Source: Multifurca ochricompacta (taxonomy: Eukaryota > Basidiomycota > Agaricomycetes > Russulales > Russulaceae). Taken from it: DNA of 64,000 nucleotides. The notes below the pieces were generated by a model. That model saw only the letters and a list, made by a program, of their open reading frames with translations, was not told the origin of the DNA and made no database searches. This document shows positions 40,737-51,716 of the stretch, one piece after another. The stretch's first letter is position 1, and each line of letters begins with the position of its first letter. The position numbers and the translations under genes were made by a program. The stretch lies in assembly GCA_022496185.1 (NCBI GenBank), contig WTXG01000150.1:1-64000 (forward strand), read 5' to 3'.

Positions 40737-41318
40737 TGTTACGTCCGGTGCGGGACGTTCCACACAACTTGTGTGACAGCGTTCGTTCGTTATCGGTAAA
40801 AGGCCAATAAGACCCTTTGGAGTTCGTGGTGAAAGAGTCAAAGTCAAAGAGGCTGTACTCTAAGACGATGTTGAGCGGAAGGCACCTGAAGTGCTTGTGA
40901 GAGGATCGAGTCAAAGCTTTCAAAGGGAAGTCCAGAAGACAAGCACCGATGTATTCAATAAGTCGAGTCTGAGGTCTACAATGTAGTTACAGTGGACTTA
41001 TATACGTAATCAATGAGGTCTAAAGATAAGATATCGTGAGTCATGTGGGCCCGAATATACGAAAGCGGAGGGCGTAAAGCCTGGCTTCTGATAGGGAATT
41101 AAGTAAGTGTCCGGTCGTAAAGATAAGAGATAAGAGATAATGGATAGAAGTCAATCATAGCAAAGTAACATAAACAAGACAAAGCCGATCATGGGGAGGG
41201 AAGCAGGGCATGTGATGGGTCCCAGGAAGGGGATATGATCAGAAATGTAAGGTAGGGGGACGGGTGGGTGTCACTGGGGATCATGAAGAAAAATGGGTTG
41301 CTAGGCAGGGTCGTAACA
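40737..41318 (-). repeat. Gypsy-2 5' LTR
   Basis: 582 bp; on the minus strand starts TGTTACGACCCTGCC and ends GGACGTAACA. Abuts the last 17 bases of the Copia-2 5' LTR at 41319. Confidence 0.92.
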
Positions 41319-41347
41319 CTCATGCCTGTTTTACAGGTTATGGGCCC
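41319..41347 (+). promoter_or_regulatory. Copia-2 LTR remnant and initiator-tRNA primer site
   Basis: CATGCCTGTTTTACA resembles the Copia-1 LTR end CATGATTGTTTGACA. The primer site GGTTATGGGCCC at 41336-41347 is identical to that of Copia-1. Confidence 0.8.
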
Positions 41348-42263
41348 TGGGCACACTTTACTGATCTGTCACTTCTTTTGATCAGTCCAAACCTTTCTTC
41401 AAGCTCACCAGCTTCAAACTCGCTTTCCCAATCAGTCTTACAGTGAGCTTCGATTTCTTTTCCTTTGCCCTTAACTGTCCACAAGGTGGTGTGCTTTATG
41501 TGCCCACCTTGATCTGTCTGGCTAGTCCCTCAGGGGATTCTTGCAAGAGGTGATGAGGGACCCTAAGTGGGTGAAACACCTTGAGTTCCTCATGTGCGCT
41601 CTAAGTAAATAGTATTCATAGTTGTAGCTGGGTTTTCGTCCCATCCATAGACTTAGTAGGCCACTTGCCCAGAAGGCTTGGGGCTATAGGTTCAGTCAAT
41701 GCTTGGCTCAATCTGTAAGCCAGGTTTAGCAACCTGCTGGTAGAGTTTAGGGTCTAGAACAAGGCATGGGTAGTCACTCCCATGACGCTTGGGCTTGATA
41801 CAAGTAGGCTTGAACTACTATAGTATTTACACAGTGGCTAGAGGGTTTTGTCTCTGGGCAGAAGTACCTGCTGCTTTCATTGGGGGTACGCCCCAACCAG
41901 AGGAAACCTAATAGTCTACTATAGTCATGGCCCCAATCATCTAGGGCTTAATCATGGACTCCACCACCAGCACTAGAGGAAGGGCTCTATACCCTTTATC
42001 TCTAGTGGAACTTGTGGTTGGCTCCTCCATGACATGACTCCCCATCTATTTACACAATGTCCCCCTGATGTGGGCTTAGGACTTGTTGTAGATGGCGTTA
42101 GATAGCCTACTATACTACTTAGAAGTTGCACATCAGAGGCAGGACTTTTTTAAGTTCTGAAGCATAGCACCACAGAGTGGATGGGCCCTCTTCAATGAGA
42201 CCTGGACAACTGGTTCTAATTGCTCCTTGGAACCAGGATCACCCTTTTTTTAAATCATCTCAA
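41348..42263 (+). promoter_or_regulatory. Copia-2 structured leader
   Basis: About 916 nt aligned with Copia-1 2157-3081. Conserved stems: 41482-41489 with 41504-41511; 41721-41725 with 41732-41736; 41765-41770 CATGGG with CCCATG; 41880-41885 with 41891-41896. An upstream in-frame ATG at 42177 is not the gag start, because similarity to the Copia-1 gag begins at 42264. Confidence 0.65.
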
Positions 42264-43250
42264 ATGTCTTCCATTGTCTTCCCTCCCACTTTCAAATTCG
42301 ACAAACTTGATGGCTCGAATTGGCAGCAATGGTCGGTGTCCTTCACTGCCTTGCTGAGGATAAATGGAATGAAGAGGCACATTACTCATGATGCCCCTGA
42401 ATTCCTGAATCTGCCCAAGCCAGAGGATGGAGAGAAGGATGATGAGTACGCCAAACGCTTTGCACTTTGGTCGGAGCCTATGTACCTAGAGTGGAACAGA
42501 GTGGAGGAAGTCCTCATGGGAGTTCTGGTGATGGTAACATCACCAGAAACATACTCCCAAATTGCCTCTGACAGAACTTACCCTTCTGTCAATGCTAAAT
42601 ATGAGCAATTGGAATCACTCTATGGCTCAGTAGGTAGCATGGCCACCTACAACTTGTGGTGTTCTGTGTCTTCCTTCTGCTTGGAGGAAGGCAAGCAATT
42701 CAGACCCCAGTTGCAGCATGTGTTGGATGTCAGGAGCACTCTCAAAGAGAATGGGATGGAGATCTCTGATCTCCAGCTGAGCTTTATTTGCTCCAATCCC
42801 TGCCTCCATCCTATAATGCCATTGCTGGCTCTATCCTGGCGTCAGGTCCTCCTGACCGCCTTTCCCCTCAGGACCTTGTACAAAGGTTCCTAAATGAGGA
42901 AAGCCGACTTGCCGGCCCCGCAGGAAGTGGTGTTGGGGCTGCCCTTAACAAGGCAGCCCATGTCAACAAAAATAAAAGTAAAAAAGTAACTTTCACGCCA
43001 CAACCTGCAGGTGCATCATTGTCCAATGATGTCACCTGCTTCTATTGCCAGAAGCTGGGCCACAAGGCTAATGAATGTCAGCAAAGGAAACAGGACAGAG
43101 CCAATGCTGATGCAGGCAAAAAGGGCAACAAGAGGAAGGGGCAAGGCCCCAGTGTACATAATAACTCCACACAAGTAGCTACTATAGTTAATGGTAGTGG
43201 CAGAATACAGGAGGTGCATGAGACACCTCGCATTTCACTTTATGTTATGA
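42264..43250 (+). pseudogene. gag: Copia-2 gag
   Basis: MSSIVFPPTFKFDKLDGSNW start; YLEWNRVEEVLMGVL and YGSVGSMATYNLW show the Copia gag domain. One frameshift near 42790 moves to LPPSYNAIAGSILASG and SPQDLVQRFLNEESRLAG, then the zinc knuckle CFYCQKLGHKANEC (43039-43080) and a Lys/Arg-rich tail. This copy preserves gag better than Copia-1 and shows where the Copia-1 frames should join. Confidence 0.88.
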
Positions 43251-44361
43251 CCAAACATATGCAAGAAGTTGATGATGGCAGCAACCCTTGGATGATGGAC
43301 AGCAGAGCCACCACTCACTTTACACCATACTTGGATGATTTCTCTGAGTATTTCCCACACAAGGGACATCAGGTGACAATTGGTGATGGCTCCGTAGTCG
43401 AAGTCAAAGGAACAGGCAAAGTCATTCTCCAAACTCATAACAACTATGAGTTAGAATTAAATAATGTCTTTTATATGCCTGGCAGTGAAAGAATACTGTC
43501 TACAAGCTGCATCACAGACAAAGGTGGTTCAGTGGAATTTACTCCATCTGAGGTCAAAATAAAATATAATAATGCAACAATAGCAGAAGGTGTCAAGGCT
43601 ATGGGACTCTATTGGGTCTTTGGGAAAACTATGCAGAATCTTAATACTGCTTCCCACAAAACTGCATCAAGTAGCCTTGATACCTGGCATTTGCAAATGG
43701 GTCATATGTCAAAAGAGGCCCTCAAAAGACATGCTCCTAAGGCTGTAAAAGGTCTTAGTATAGATAATAGCCAAATGGAAGATAAGCTGTGTTATGGCTG
43801 TGAAATGGGAAAATCACACCATCTTCCATTCCCTCCCTCTCAAAAGAGAGCTTCAGCACCCTTGGAAATCATTCATAGTGACCTAGTTGGTCCTTTGCAA
43901 TGTACTTCAATTCAAGGAAACCTATACTTCGCCACTTTCATAGACGACTTTAGCAGGACAGCTCTAGTTGTTGCTATGAAAGCAAAAAGTGATTTTACAT
44001 CAGTCTTCTGTAACATTAAGGCATTCTTGGAAAATAAAACAGACAAGAAAATAAAGACCTTACATACAGACTGAGGTGGCAAATTTGTCAATAGGGAGCT
44101 GAAATCTATACTTGAGCAGGCTGGCATAGAGCATAAATTGACAATGCCATATTCCCCACAACAGAATGGAAGGGCTGAAAGGTTCAACAGAACCATTATG
44201 GAAAAGGCTACCAGTATGCTACATCATGCTGGTCTTTCCCTTGGTTTCTGGGAATGTGCAGTGTGAACAGCCTGTCACATATACAACAGAATGCCTATCC
44301 GCTCTAATAAGTGGAGGACACCGCTTGAGCTTCTGGATGGGGACATTCCAGATGTCTCCTA
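43251..44361 (+). pseudogene. pol: Copia-2 pol, protease and integrase part
   Basis: Continuous with gag. Protease motif reads MMDSRATTHFTP, so the Gly of DSG is Arg. GAG-pre-integrase WHLQMGHMSKEAL with CYGCEMGK near 43685-43815; rve HSDLVGPLQCTSIQG, then HTD-stop-GG at 44072-44074 (TGA for CGA of HTDRGG) and PQQNGRAERFNRT. A second TGA lies near 44264. It ends at the TA of palindromic Tc1 element 3. Confidence 0.88.
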
Positions 44362-44723
44362 CAGTGCCTCACAAAACTGAGTCAATGTTTGGCACTTTTG
44401 CACTGTTTGTTGAATATCACATCAGCCAAAACAAATATAAACAAAGTCTTGGTATATCATAAAAGGTACAAGATAAGGGTTATGTAATGCAACTATAATT
44501 ATGTAATTCTGATCAAAACCTGTGGAGCTATGCCCATTTCAAATTGGGGACTCATTGACTCAGTTTTGTGAGTGGGTATCAGAAATATCAGAATCTGATG
44601 CTCCACCAAATGTACAGCAACCAATCCTTAATATATGGTTACCATAGTTATCTTAATATTGATGGGACCTGGAATAGAGCTATTTAACCATGGTTTACAT
44701 TCCCAGAATATTATAATTTCCCA

Positions 44724-45167
44724 ATGCACCCCACCTCCTCTGCTCAGAAAGAAAACATGCTCTCTCTGGCCTCTGAAGGTCATTCCACTCACACTATTGC
44801 CTCCAGACTCAGCCTCAGCCAGTCCACAGTCTCTAGGACACTCAGAACCCTCCTTCCCAACCATCAGTCACCTCATTTTGGTCATCCTTCCAAGCTCTCT
44901 GCTACCTCTGAACATGCTATCATGATACAAATCACCACAGGAAAGGTTGCCAATGCTGTCCAGGCCACAAAGCACATCAATTCCATCATCCCCAACCATA
45001 TCTCTTCACAAACTGTGCACTGGGTTCTTAAACAACATTCATTCAAGGCTGTAATAAAGAAGAAAAGGCCACTACTCTCTGCAGTACATTGCAAGAAGCA
45101 CTTAGCCTTTGCTTTGAAGTACCAAAACTGGACTGTGGAGGACTGGCATCTGACCCAAACCTGTTGA
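44724..45167 (+). pseudogene. Tc1 transposase N-terminal part, left arm of element 3
   Basis: Starts MHPTSSAQKENMLSLASEGH; helix-turn-helix 1 HTIASRLSLSQSTVSRTLRT, linker HFGHPSKLSATSEHA, helix-turn-helix 2 NHISSQTVHWVLKQHSFKAV, then KKHLAFALKYQNWT. It stops before the catalytic Asp because the arm turns into the palindrome centre. This is the two-part DNA-binding domain of a Tc1/mariner transposase without catalytic region. Open frame, no stops. Confidence 0.85.
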
Positions 45168-45621
45168 TTTTGGTCTCATCTGACCAAATCACTCTCTTCT
45201 GGTCCTCCATAGTCCAGTTTTGGTACTTCAAAGCAAAGGCTAAGTGCTTCTTGCAATGTACTGCAGAGAGTAGTGGCCTTTTCTTCTTTATTACAGCCTT
45301 GAATGAATGTTGTTTAAGAACCCAGTGCACAGTTTGTGAAGAGATATGGTTGGGGATGATGGAATTGATGTGCTTTGTGGCCTGGACAGCATTGGCAACC
45401 TTTCCTGTGGTGATTTGTATCATGATAGCATGTTCAGAGGTAGCAGAGAGCTTGGAAGGATGACCAAAATGAGGTGACTGATGGTTGGGAAGGAGGGTTC
45501 TGAGTGTCCTAGAGACTGTGGACTGGCTGAGGCTGAGTCTGGAGGCAATAGTGTGAGTGGAATGACCTTCAGAGGCCAGAGAGAGCATGTTTTCTTTCTG
45601 AGCAGAGGAGGTGGGGTGCAT
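45043..45621 (-). pseudogene. Tc1 transposase N-terminal part, right arm of element 3
   Basis: Same residues as the left arm to NWT, then through the centre MEDQKRVIWSDETKINRFG, which includes the first catalytic Asp of the DDE/D triad (WSDE). After that the frame runs into the other arm and is meaningless. The second and third catalytic residues are missing, so no transposition activity is expected, though a DNA-binding peptide could be made. Confidence 0.85.
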
Positions 45622-45983
45622 TGGGAAATTATAATATTCTGGGAATGTAAACCATGGTTAAATAGCTCTATTCCAGGTCCCATCAATATTAAGATAACTA
45701 TGGTAACCATATATTAAGGATTGGTTGCTGTACATTTGGTGGAGCATCAGATTCTGATATTTCTGATACCCACTCACAAAACTGAGTCAATGAGTCCCCA
45801 ATTTGAAATGGGCATAGCTCCACAGGTTTTGATCAGAATTACATAATTATAGTTGCATTACATAACCCTTATCTTGTACCTTTTATGATATACCAAGACT
45901 TTGTTTATATTTGTTTTGGCTGATGTGATATTCAACAAACAGTGCAAAAGTGCCAAACATTGACTCAGTTTTGTGAGGCACTG

Positions 45984-46049
45984 TAAATGCCGCAGGAGTC
46001 TCTTATAGAGATCCCCTGACTTTTCAGGAGGCAATGCAGTCTGACAATG
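45984..46049 (+). pseudogene. pol: Copia-2 pol fragment between Tc1 element 3 and Gypsy-4
   Basis: Aligned with Copia-1 5825-5884 (AAGSPYRDPLTFKEAMESD region): TAAATGCCGCAGGAG to AGGCAATGCAGTCTGACAATG. It contains the insertion point of Gypsy-4 a few bases from that of the solo LTR in Copia-1. Confidence 0.8.
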
Positions 46050-46640
46050 TGTTACGACCAGGGCCTAGTACCCCACTTTTCTTCACTCTCCCTGCTGCGG
46101 ACCCTTCCCTTCCACCCACCCTCCATTTTCTGATCACGTCCCCATCCTGGAATCCTTCACGTGCTCTGCTTCCCTCCCCATGACTGCTGTTTGTACATGA
46201 TGACGCGTTGTTTATACTTTGCTTATGCCTTCCCTTATCACTTATCTCTTTATCTATAAGACCGGACACTTACTTAATACCCTATCAGAAGCCAGGCTTT
46301 ACGCCCTCTGCTTTCATATATTTGGGCCCACTTGACTCCATATCCCTTATCAATAGGCGCTCACCTCATTACGTATATAAGCCTGCTGTAAACTACACTG
46401 TAGCTTCAGACTCGACTTATTGAATACATCGGTGTTTGTCTTCAGGACTTCCCATTGAAACCTTTGACTCAATCGTCTCAGTGCTTTTGGCACATTCTGC
46501 TCAGCATCATCACTAGGGAACAGCCCCTTTGACTTTGACTCTACCATTCGAACTCCAAGAGGTCCTATTGATCTCTTATCTGAATATGCGTACGAAGCTG
46601 TCGCACAAGTCGTGCAGGACATCTCACACCGGACGTAACA
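46050..46640 (+). repeat. Gypsy-4 5' LTR
   Basis: 591 bp. TATATAAG at 46374-46381, start-site motif AGACTCGACTT at 46408-46418. Against the 3' LTR I count about 19 substitutions, all at CpG positions, and one 1-bp indel. Confidence 0.95.
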
Positions 46641-46654
46641 TCAAGTCAAGTCTC
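46641..46654 (+). promoter_or_regulatory. Gypsy-4 self-complementary primer binding site
   Basis: TCAAGTCAAGTCTC; AAGTCAAGTCT (46643-46653) complements AGACTCGACTT at 46408-46418 with one CpG-type change. Confidence 0.7.
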
Positions 46655-46659
46655 TCACA

Positions 46660-48172
46660 GTGGCTTCCAGCCGCAGTCAGACCCTCTTCTGGGAAGAACT
46701 CATTGAATGCAGAGACAAGAATAATCTTTCACAACAAGTACTTGGCTCTGCCGCCTGGAAGGACTTTGAATCCGAGTTTGGATACTACGTCTATCACAAC
46801 AGAAGATACCAACTGGTAGAATACGATGACGAGAAAAGAGTTTGGTATTGTATCCAATACTCGGACAGTCGAAACTCTTGGGTCACAACCAGACCTGCCC
46901 CACCCGAATTTGGACTAGGCCCGTGGAGAGAAAACCCTCCGGCCATTGTCACGGACTCCGAACCAGAGGAGTACGTAGAAGAACCCAGTGAAGAAGAAGC
47001 ACCGGCATTAGCAGCGACTATGTCTCCGGTTGCACCTGAGGTTGTCACGTTCAGAGCCCCTGCTTTGACAACCCCCCAGATATCAATACAATCCACAAAT
47101 ACTGTCACCCCATTCATTCCACACATGTCTACTATTGCCGCCCAGCTCCCAGACCCTGCCCCACCAGCCCCAGTGGCGGCACCACCAAACATCCCTCCCC
47201 CATCCGGACGATTATCAGGAGTGCTCCCCCAGACATTCACCGGGGACTGCTCACAGAGCAAAAAATTCATGCTAGAGTTCACGACCTTTAAGAACTTCAA
47301 CCATGACATCCCACAGATTGTCAACCCATTTCAACAAGCCAATCTGTTCCTTTCCCTGATTCAGGGGGATGCGGTTGACAACTGGACCATGGAGCAGCTG
47401 GAGTGGCTGAATGAACAAGTCGAAAGTGGGCGTCGTACCACAAGTGAAGGTCTTTGGGAGACCATCGCTGAATGGTTTAAGGACGCCTTCACGGATGGGC
47501 AGGCCAAGCAGAAGGCAGCCCAAGAACTCAAGTCCCTTAGAATGGAAAAGGGAGAATTGGACGCATATGTCGCCAAGTTTAGGAGTCTTGCAAACAGGGC
47601 TGGCTATGACACGGATGAAGAGGCCATGTTGGACCTCTTCTCACAAGGGTTGCCCAATCCCTTAGTCAAGAACATAATTCAGTTCCATCATCCTCATGAC
47701 TGGGACAGCTGGGTCGACGCCACCTGACGACAACAACAGGATTACCTTGATTTCCAAACACGCTTTGGAGTTGACACTAAAAAGGGAAAGACGCGAGATC
47801 AATGGAAGGTGGCTTTTGGAGTAAAGCCTGCCAGCATGCCCAGAGGGATCCAAATGCTATGGACACCTCTGCGGACCGCACCCAAGCTCGGGCAGCGCTC
47901 ACGGAAGATGAATGGCAAGCATTGATGAAGGAAGGACGGTGCTTTCGCTGTAGAGCACTAGGACATATGTCCCGGGATTGTCCCAAGAAGGGAGTACGTG
48001 TTGTGGCTGCCACCACCACAGCCAAACCCCTGTAAAAAACAACCCACCCACTGTGGATAAACGATCAAAAGAGGAGAAAGCTCAGGATATATGGGCTAAT
48101 ATGATGAAGGAGAGTGAAGAAGTGCGCGCCATCTTAGTGGAGAAGGCATTTGCAAAGAAGGATTTTTGTTAG
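46660..48172 (+). pseudogene. gag: Gypsy-4 gag
   Basis: MASSRSQTLFWEELIECRD, FGYYVYHNRRYQLVEYDD, GPWRENPPAIVTDSEPEEYVEE, then a Pro/Ala-rich linker and the gag domain (KKFMLEFTTFKNFNHD, NLFLSLIQGDAVDNWTMEQL, KDAFTDGQAKQKAAQEL, YVAKFRSLANRAGYD, LFSQGLPNPLVKNIIQFHHP). TGA at 47725 replaces arginine in DATRRQQQ-like sequence. The zinc knuckle CFRCRALGHMSRDC is near 47941-47982 in a shifted frame. About 350 codons are open before the first stop. Confidence 0.9.
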
Positions 48173-48296
48173 GCTCAAACCCATCAGCCTGGGCACGAGC
48201 ACTCCATGTCACCTCTGTGTATGCTAGTCGATTCAAGTCATTAAAAATACCAGTTCATTTTGAAACTACACAGAGGACGGCCGACCAGATATACTA

Positions 48297-48776
48297 GTGG
48301 ACTCTGGAGCCACAGATAACTTCATTCACCCACGACTAATTAAAACAATGGGCCTGGGAAGGCTGGCACTTCCCCAAGAAAAGAATATTTGGAACATTGA
48401 TGGAACGGCCAATTGTGCTGGCAAGATCACCCACTACACAGATCTAAAAGTCCAGGTTGGGGAAATCACAAGGACCATTCGTTTCCTAATTACTGACCTG
48501 GGAGATGAAGACCTTATCTTGGGTTATCCATGGCTTGCAGCCTTCGAACCAAAAATAAATTGGGCTGACGCGACAATGGACAAAGACTCGTACCCAACAA
48601 TTATTACGTCACTAGGTTATGATTATGCAATTCGGCATCCAGTAATAAGGACCATGCATACAGAGGAAGACCCCGGCTACTGCTATGTGACCAAAGCATC
48701 GGAGTTGGCCCAGAAGGCAATACAAGGACAGAATGAGAAGACCTACCACGATGTAGTACCGGATGTTTATCAGTGA
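48297..48776 (+). pseudogene. pol: Gypsy-4 protease
   Basis: MDSGATDNFIHPRLIKTMGL with intact DSG, IRFLITDLGDEDLILGYPWL (the second conserved strand), ending in YVTKASELAQKAIQG. TGA at 48774-48776 interrupts the passage into RT. Processes the polyprotein. Confidence 0.88.
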
Positions 48777-49610
48777 CATTGGAAGGTGTTCTCTGAGGAG
48801 GAGTCACATCGCTCTCCTCCAAAGCGACCATGGGATCATGCCATTGACCTTCTCCCTGATACACCAGCTGCAATAGATTGTAAAATCTACCCTCTGTCCC
48901 AGTCCGAACAAGCCGCACTCACAGAATTCCTGGAAGAACATCTGGCCAAGGGATACATTCACCCATCTAAGTCACAGTATGCCTCGCCCTTCTTCTTCAT
49001 CAAAAAGAAGGATGGCAAACTATGACCTGTCCAGGACTACCGAAAGATCAATGCGTACACTGTAAAGAATGCCTACCCCTACCACTGATTTCTGAACTCA
49101 TCGATACCATGAGGGACAAGTCCCTCTTTTCAAAAATGGATGTACGATGGGGTTACAACAATGTCAGGATCAAGGAAGGCGACCAATGTAAAGCGGCATT
49201 CAAGACAAACCAAGGATTGTTTGAGCTGAACGTCATGTTCTTTGGCCTTACGAATTCACCGGCAACGTTTCAGTCCATGATGAACCACATATTCCGCAAC
49301 CTCATTCTTACTGGTGAAGTTGTGGTCTATATGGATGATATCCTAGTAGCCACCTCAGAAGACTTAAGCCATCACCGAAACGAGTGCACCAGGTGCTAGA
49401 CATACTACAAGAACACGACCTATATCTCAAACCAGCCAAATGCTCCTTCGAACAACGGAGCGTCGAATACCTGGGAGTCATTCTGGAGGAAGGACAAGTA
49501 CGCATGGATCCCATCAAAGTGCAAGGGATTCGAGAATGGCCTGTACCGACCTGCGTCAAAGACGTCTGATCGTTCATTGGATTCTGTAACTTCTATTGAT
49601 GCTTTGTCAA
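48777..49610 (+). pseudogene. pol: Gypsy-4 reverse transcriptase
   Basis: [51 protein letters not shown] then TGA at 49023 for CGA of [45 protein letters not shown] and catalytic YMDDILVAT near 49329-49350; DLYLKPAKCSFEQRSVEYLG, then IGFCNFY. Further TGA codons at 49567 and 49598 fall in R-SFIGF and YRR-F positions. Confidence 0.88.
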
Positions 49611-51450
49611 GGGGTTTTCAGGCGTTGCACGACCACTGAATGACCTCTTAAAGAAAGATGTACCATGGCATTGGGAAGCCGCACAGCAACAGGCATTTGA
49701 GCAGATCAGAGACATTGTCGGCTCAGAACCAGTACTCATACAACCCAACCTGAGCCGCCCCTTTGAACTGGAAGTAGATGCCTCTCACTTTGCAAATGGA
49801 GCATACTATACCAAAGAGATACCACGCAGATGCTTCACCCAGTGGCATACTACTCTGAAACCTTCTCGCCGGCAGAGTGAAATTATGACATCTGGGATAG
49901 GGAGCTCCTAGCCATTATCAAAGCGTTGCGACATTGGCGGCCTTACCTGGCAGGAACCCCCCATAAAACCGTCATCTACACTGATCATTCCAACTTGCTG
50001 TATTGGAAGGAACCCCATAAAATCAGCCTATGCGTAGCGCGAGAGGTTCTGGAACTCGAGGAGTATAATTTCACCCTGAAGCACATCGCAGGAAGTCAGA
50101 ATGCAAGAGCAGATGCATTGTCACGAAGGCCGGATATGCATACTGGAGAGGATGACAATAATGATGTCGTTGTTCTTCCTGAGGAAGTGTTTGCGAAGGC
50201 CGCTGTAGTCAGCCTCCATGACATGGACCTGTGGGCACAAGTGTCACAAAACATGAACCAAGAATTGTGCCGCTCATGGGCCGATGCACACAATTTGAAA
50301 GAAATAAACGGCCTTTGGTGGAAGGATGGGGATCGACTCATTGTCACCGGTGGTGACAACATTAAGAGGGGGGTGATCCATTTTCACCACGACCTCCCCT
50401 CTGCTGGCCACCTGGCATCGCCAACACCTATGCCCTTGCCAAGCGCGACTACTGGTGGCCCAACATGAAAAAGGACGTTGAAAACTATGTACAAGGGTGT
50501 GCAGCATGTCAAGCAAACAAAGTGAATACACACCCAAAAATCCCGCCAATACATCCCATTACCCCCATATCGTCGACCCCTTTCCAAACCATTGCGATGG
50601 ACTTCATCGTTAAACTACCTGAATCACTGGGCTTTGATACCATCCTTACGATCACTGACCATGATTGTTCCAAGGTGGCCCTGTTCATACCTTGCAATGA
50701 AACGATCACGGCGGAAGGAGTGGCAAGACTATACCTGGATCATGTATACCACCACTATGGTCTCCCCAAAAAGATTATATCCGACAGAGATACCCAATTT
50801 ACATCCACGTTTGCCAGAGCCTGTGTAAAACACTGGGCATTGCACAGAACATCTCTACAGCTTACCATCCACAGACAGATGGACAGTCTGAACGAACGAA
50901 CCAATGGTTGGAGCAATATCTTCAATTCTGGTGTAACGAATGACAAAACAACTGGGCAGAGTGGCTGTTGACTGCGGAATTTGCACACAACTCATGGCCC
51001 AATGGAACAACAAAAGCTACCCCTCTCTCCCTTATCATGGGCTGGACCCTGCATACCACGTGGACGGATAAGCCCACTAATGTCCCTTCAGTAACCCAAC
51101 GAATGCACCAATGGGAAGACTTACGGCAATTGGCCAATGAAAATCTAGCAAAAGCACAGCAAGCCCTAGCTGCGCAGCCAAGCACGTTCACACCTTATCA
51201 GCCCAATGACTGGGTCTGGCTCGAGGGAAGAAATATTCACACGTCACATCCCTCAGCCAAACTAGCGCCTCGACGTCACAGACCCTTCCAGATAACAAGG
51301 AAGCTGTCAGATGTGTCGTATGAACTGCGATTGCCGCCCAAATGGAAGATTCATCCCATCTTCCATGCCAAACTTCTGACGCCATACAAGGAGATGTCCC
51401 TTCATGGAGAAAACTTCCCAAGACCTCCACCTGACCTTATCGATGGTGAA
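49611..51450 (+). pseudogene. pol: Gypsy-4 RNase H and integrase
   Basis: RNase H: FELEVDASHFANGA, YDIWDRELLAIIKALRHWRP, YTDHSNLLYW, NARADALSRRP. Integrase: HFHHDLPSAGHL, CAACQANK zinc domain; rve [24 protein letters not shown] and after a frameshift PQTDGQSE region; GPF/Y module PRRHRPFQITRKLSDVSYEL. Frameshifts near 49810, 50410 and 50820, TGA near 50941. Domain order and residues equal those of Gypsy-1 and Gypsy-2. Confidence 0.88.
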
Positions 51451-51639
51451 GTGGAGTGGGAAGTGGAGCGCATTCTAGACTCAATGAGAAAAGGCCAAGG
51501 GCGCAAGATGCACTACCTAGTCAAGTGGAAGGGATTCCCAGACTCTGACAGTTCATGGGAGCCAGCCAGGAATATCTTCGCCCCGGTCCTTATCTCGGAG
51601 TTCCATGCCCGGCATCCAGAAGCGCCCAAAGATGATTAA
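51451..51639 (+). pseudogene. pol: Gypsy-4 chromodomain (integrase C-terminus)
   Basis: WEVERILDSMRKGQGRKMHY, LVKWKGFPDSDSSWEPA, then SEFHARHPEAPKDD and stop at 51637-51639. The aromatic positions of a chromodomain (E-V-E-R-I, W-K-G, S-W-E-P) are all present. It is at the end of the open frame that starts at 50968 and carries the integrase tail. Confidence 0.9.
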
Positions 51640-51716
51640 AGGAACAACCCCAGACCCCAATCAAACTCCCCAGTACATGCTCCCCCAGCAACATCCTACT
51701 ACTATTCAATCAATCA

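Larger units (their letters stand above)
33906..41318 (-). mobile_element. Gypsy-2, full-length but decayed Ty3/Gypsy element (Gypsy-A group)
   Basis: Minus-strand element: 5' LTR 40737-41318, gag, protease, RT, RNase H, integrase, chromodomain, third ORF, 3' LTR 33906-34497. Many single-base frameshifts break its ORFs. The flanks ATGCA (left) and CTCAT (right) do not match, and belong to Gypsy-3 gag and Copia-2 LTR respectively, so the junctions are not a simple insertion. Confidence 0.92.
44362..45983. mobile_element. Palindromic Tc1-type element 3, different family (1622 bp)
   Basis: Inverted arms of 782 bp (44362-45143 and 45202-45983) around a 58-nt centre; ends CAGTGCCTCACAAAACTGAG and complement; TA at 44360-44361 and 45984-45985. 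Each arm has end sequence, TATA-like ATATGG region and the 5' part of a Tc1 transposase gene. Here the two TAs come from different Copia positions: about 700 bp of Copia-2 pol is missing between them. Confidence 0.9.

Noticed and set aside
42177..42263. Upstream ATG of Copia-2 as the gag start
   Set aside because: Similarity to Copia-1 gag starts at 42264; the preceding codons align with untranslated leader.
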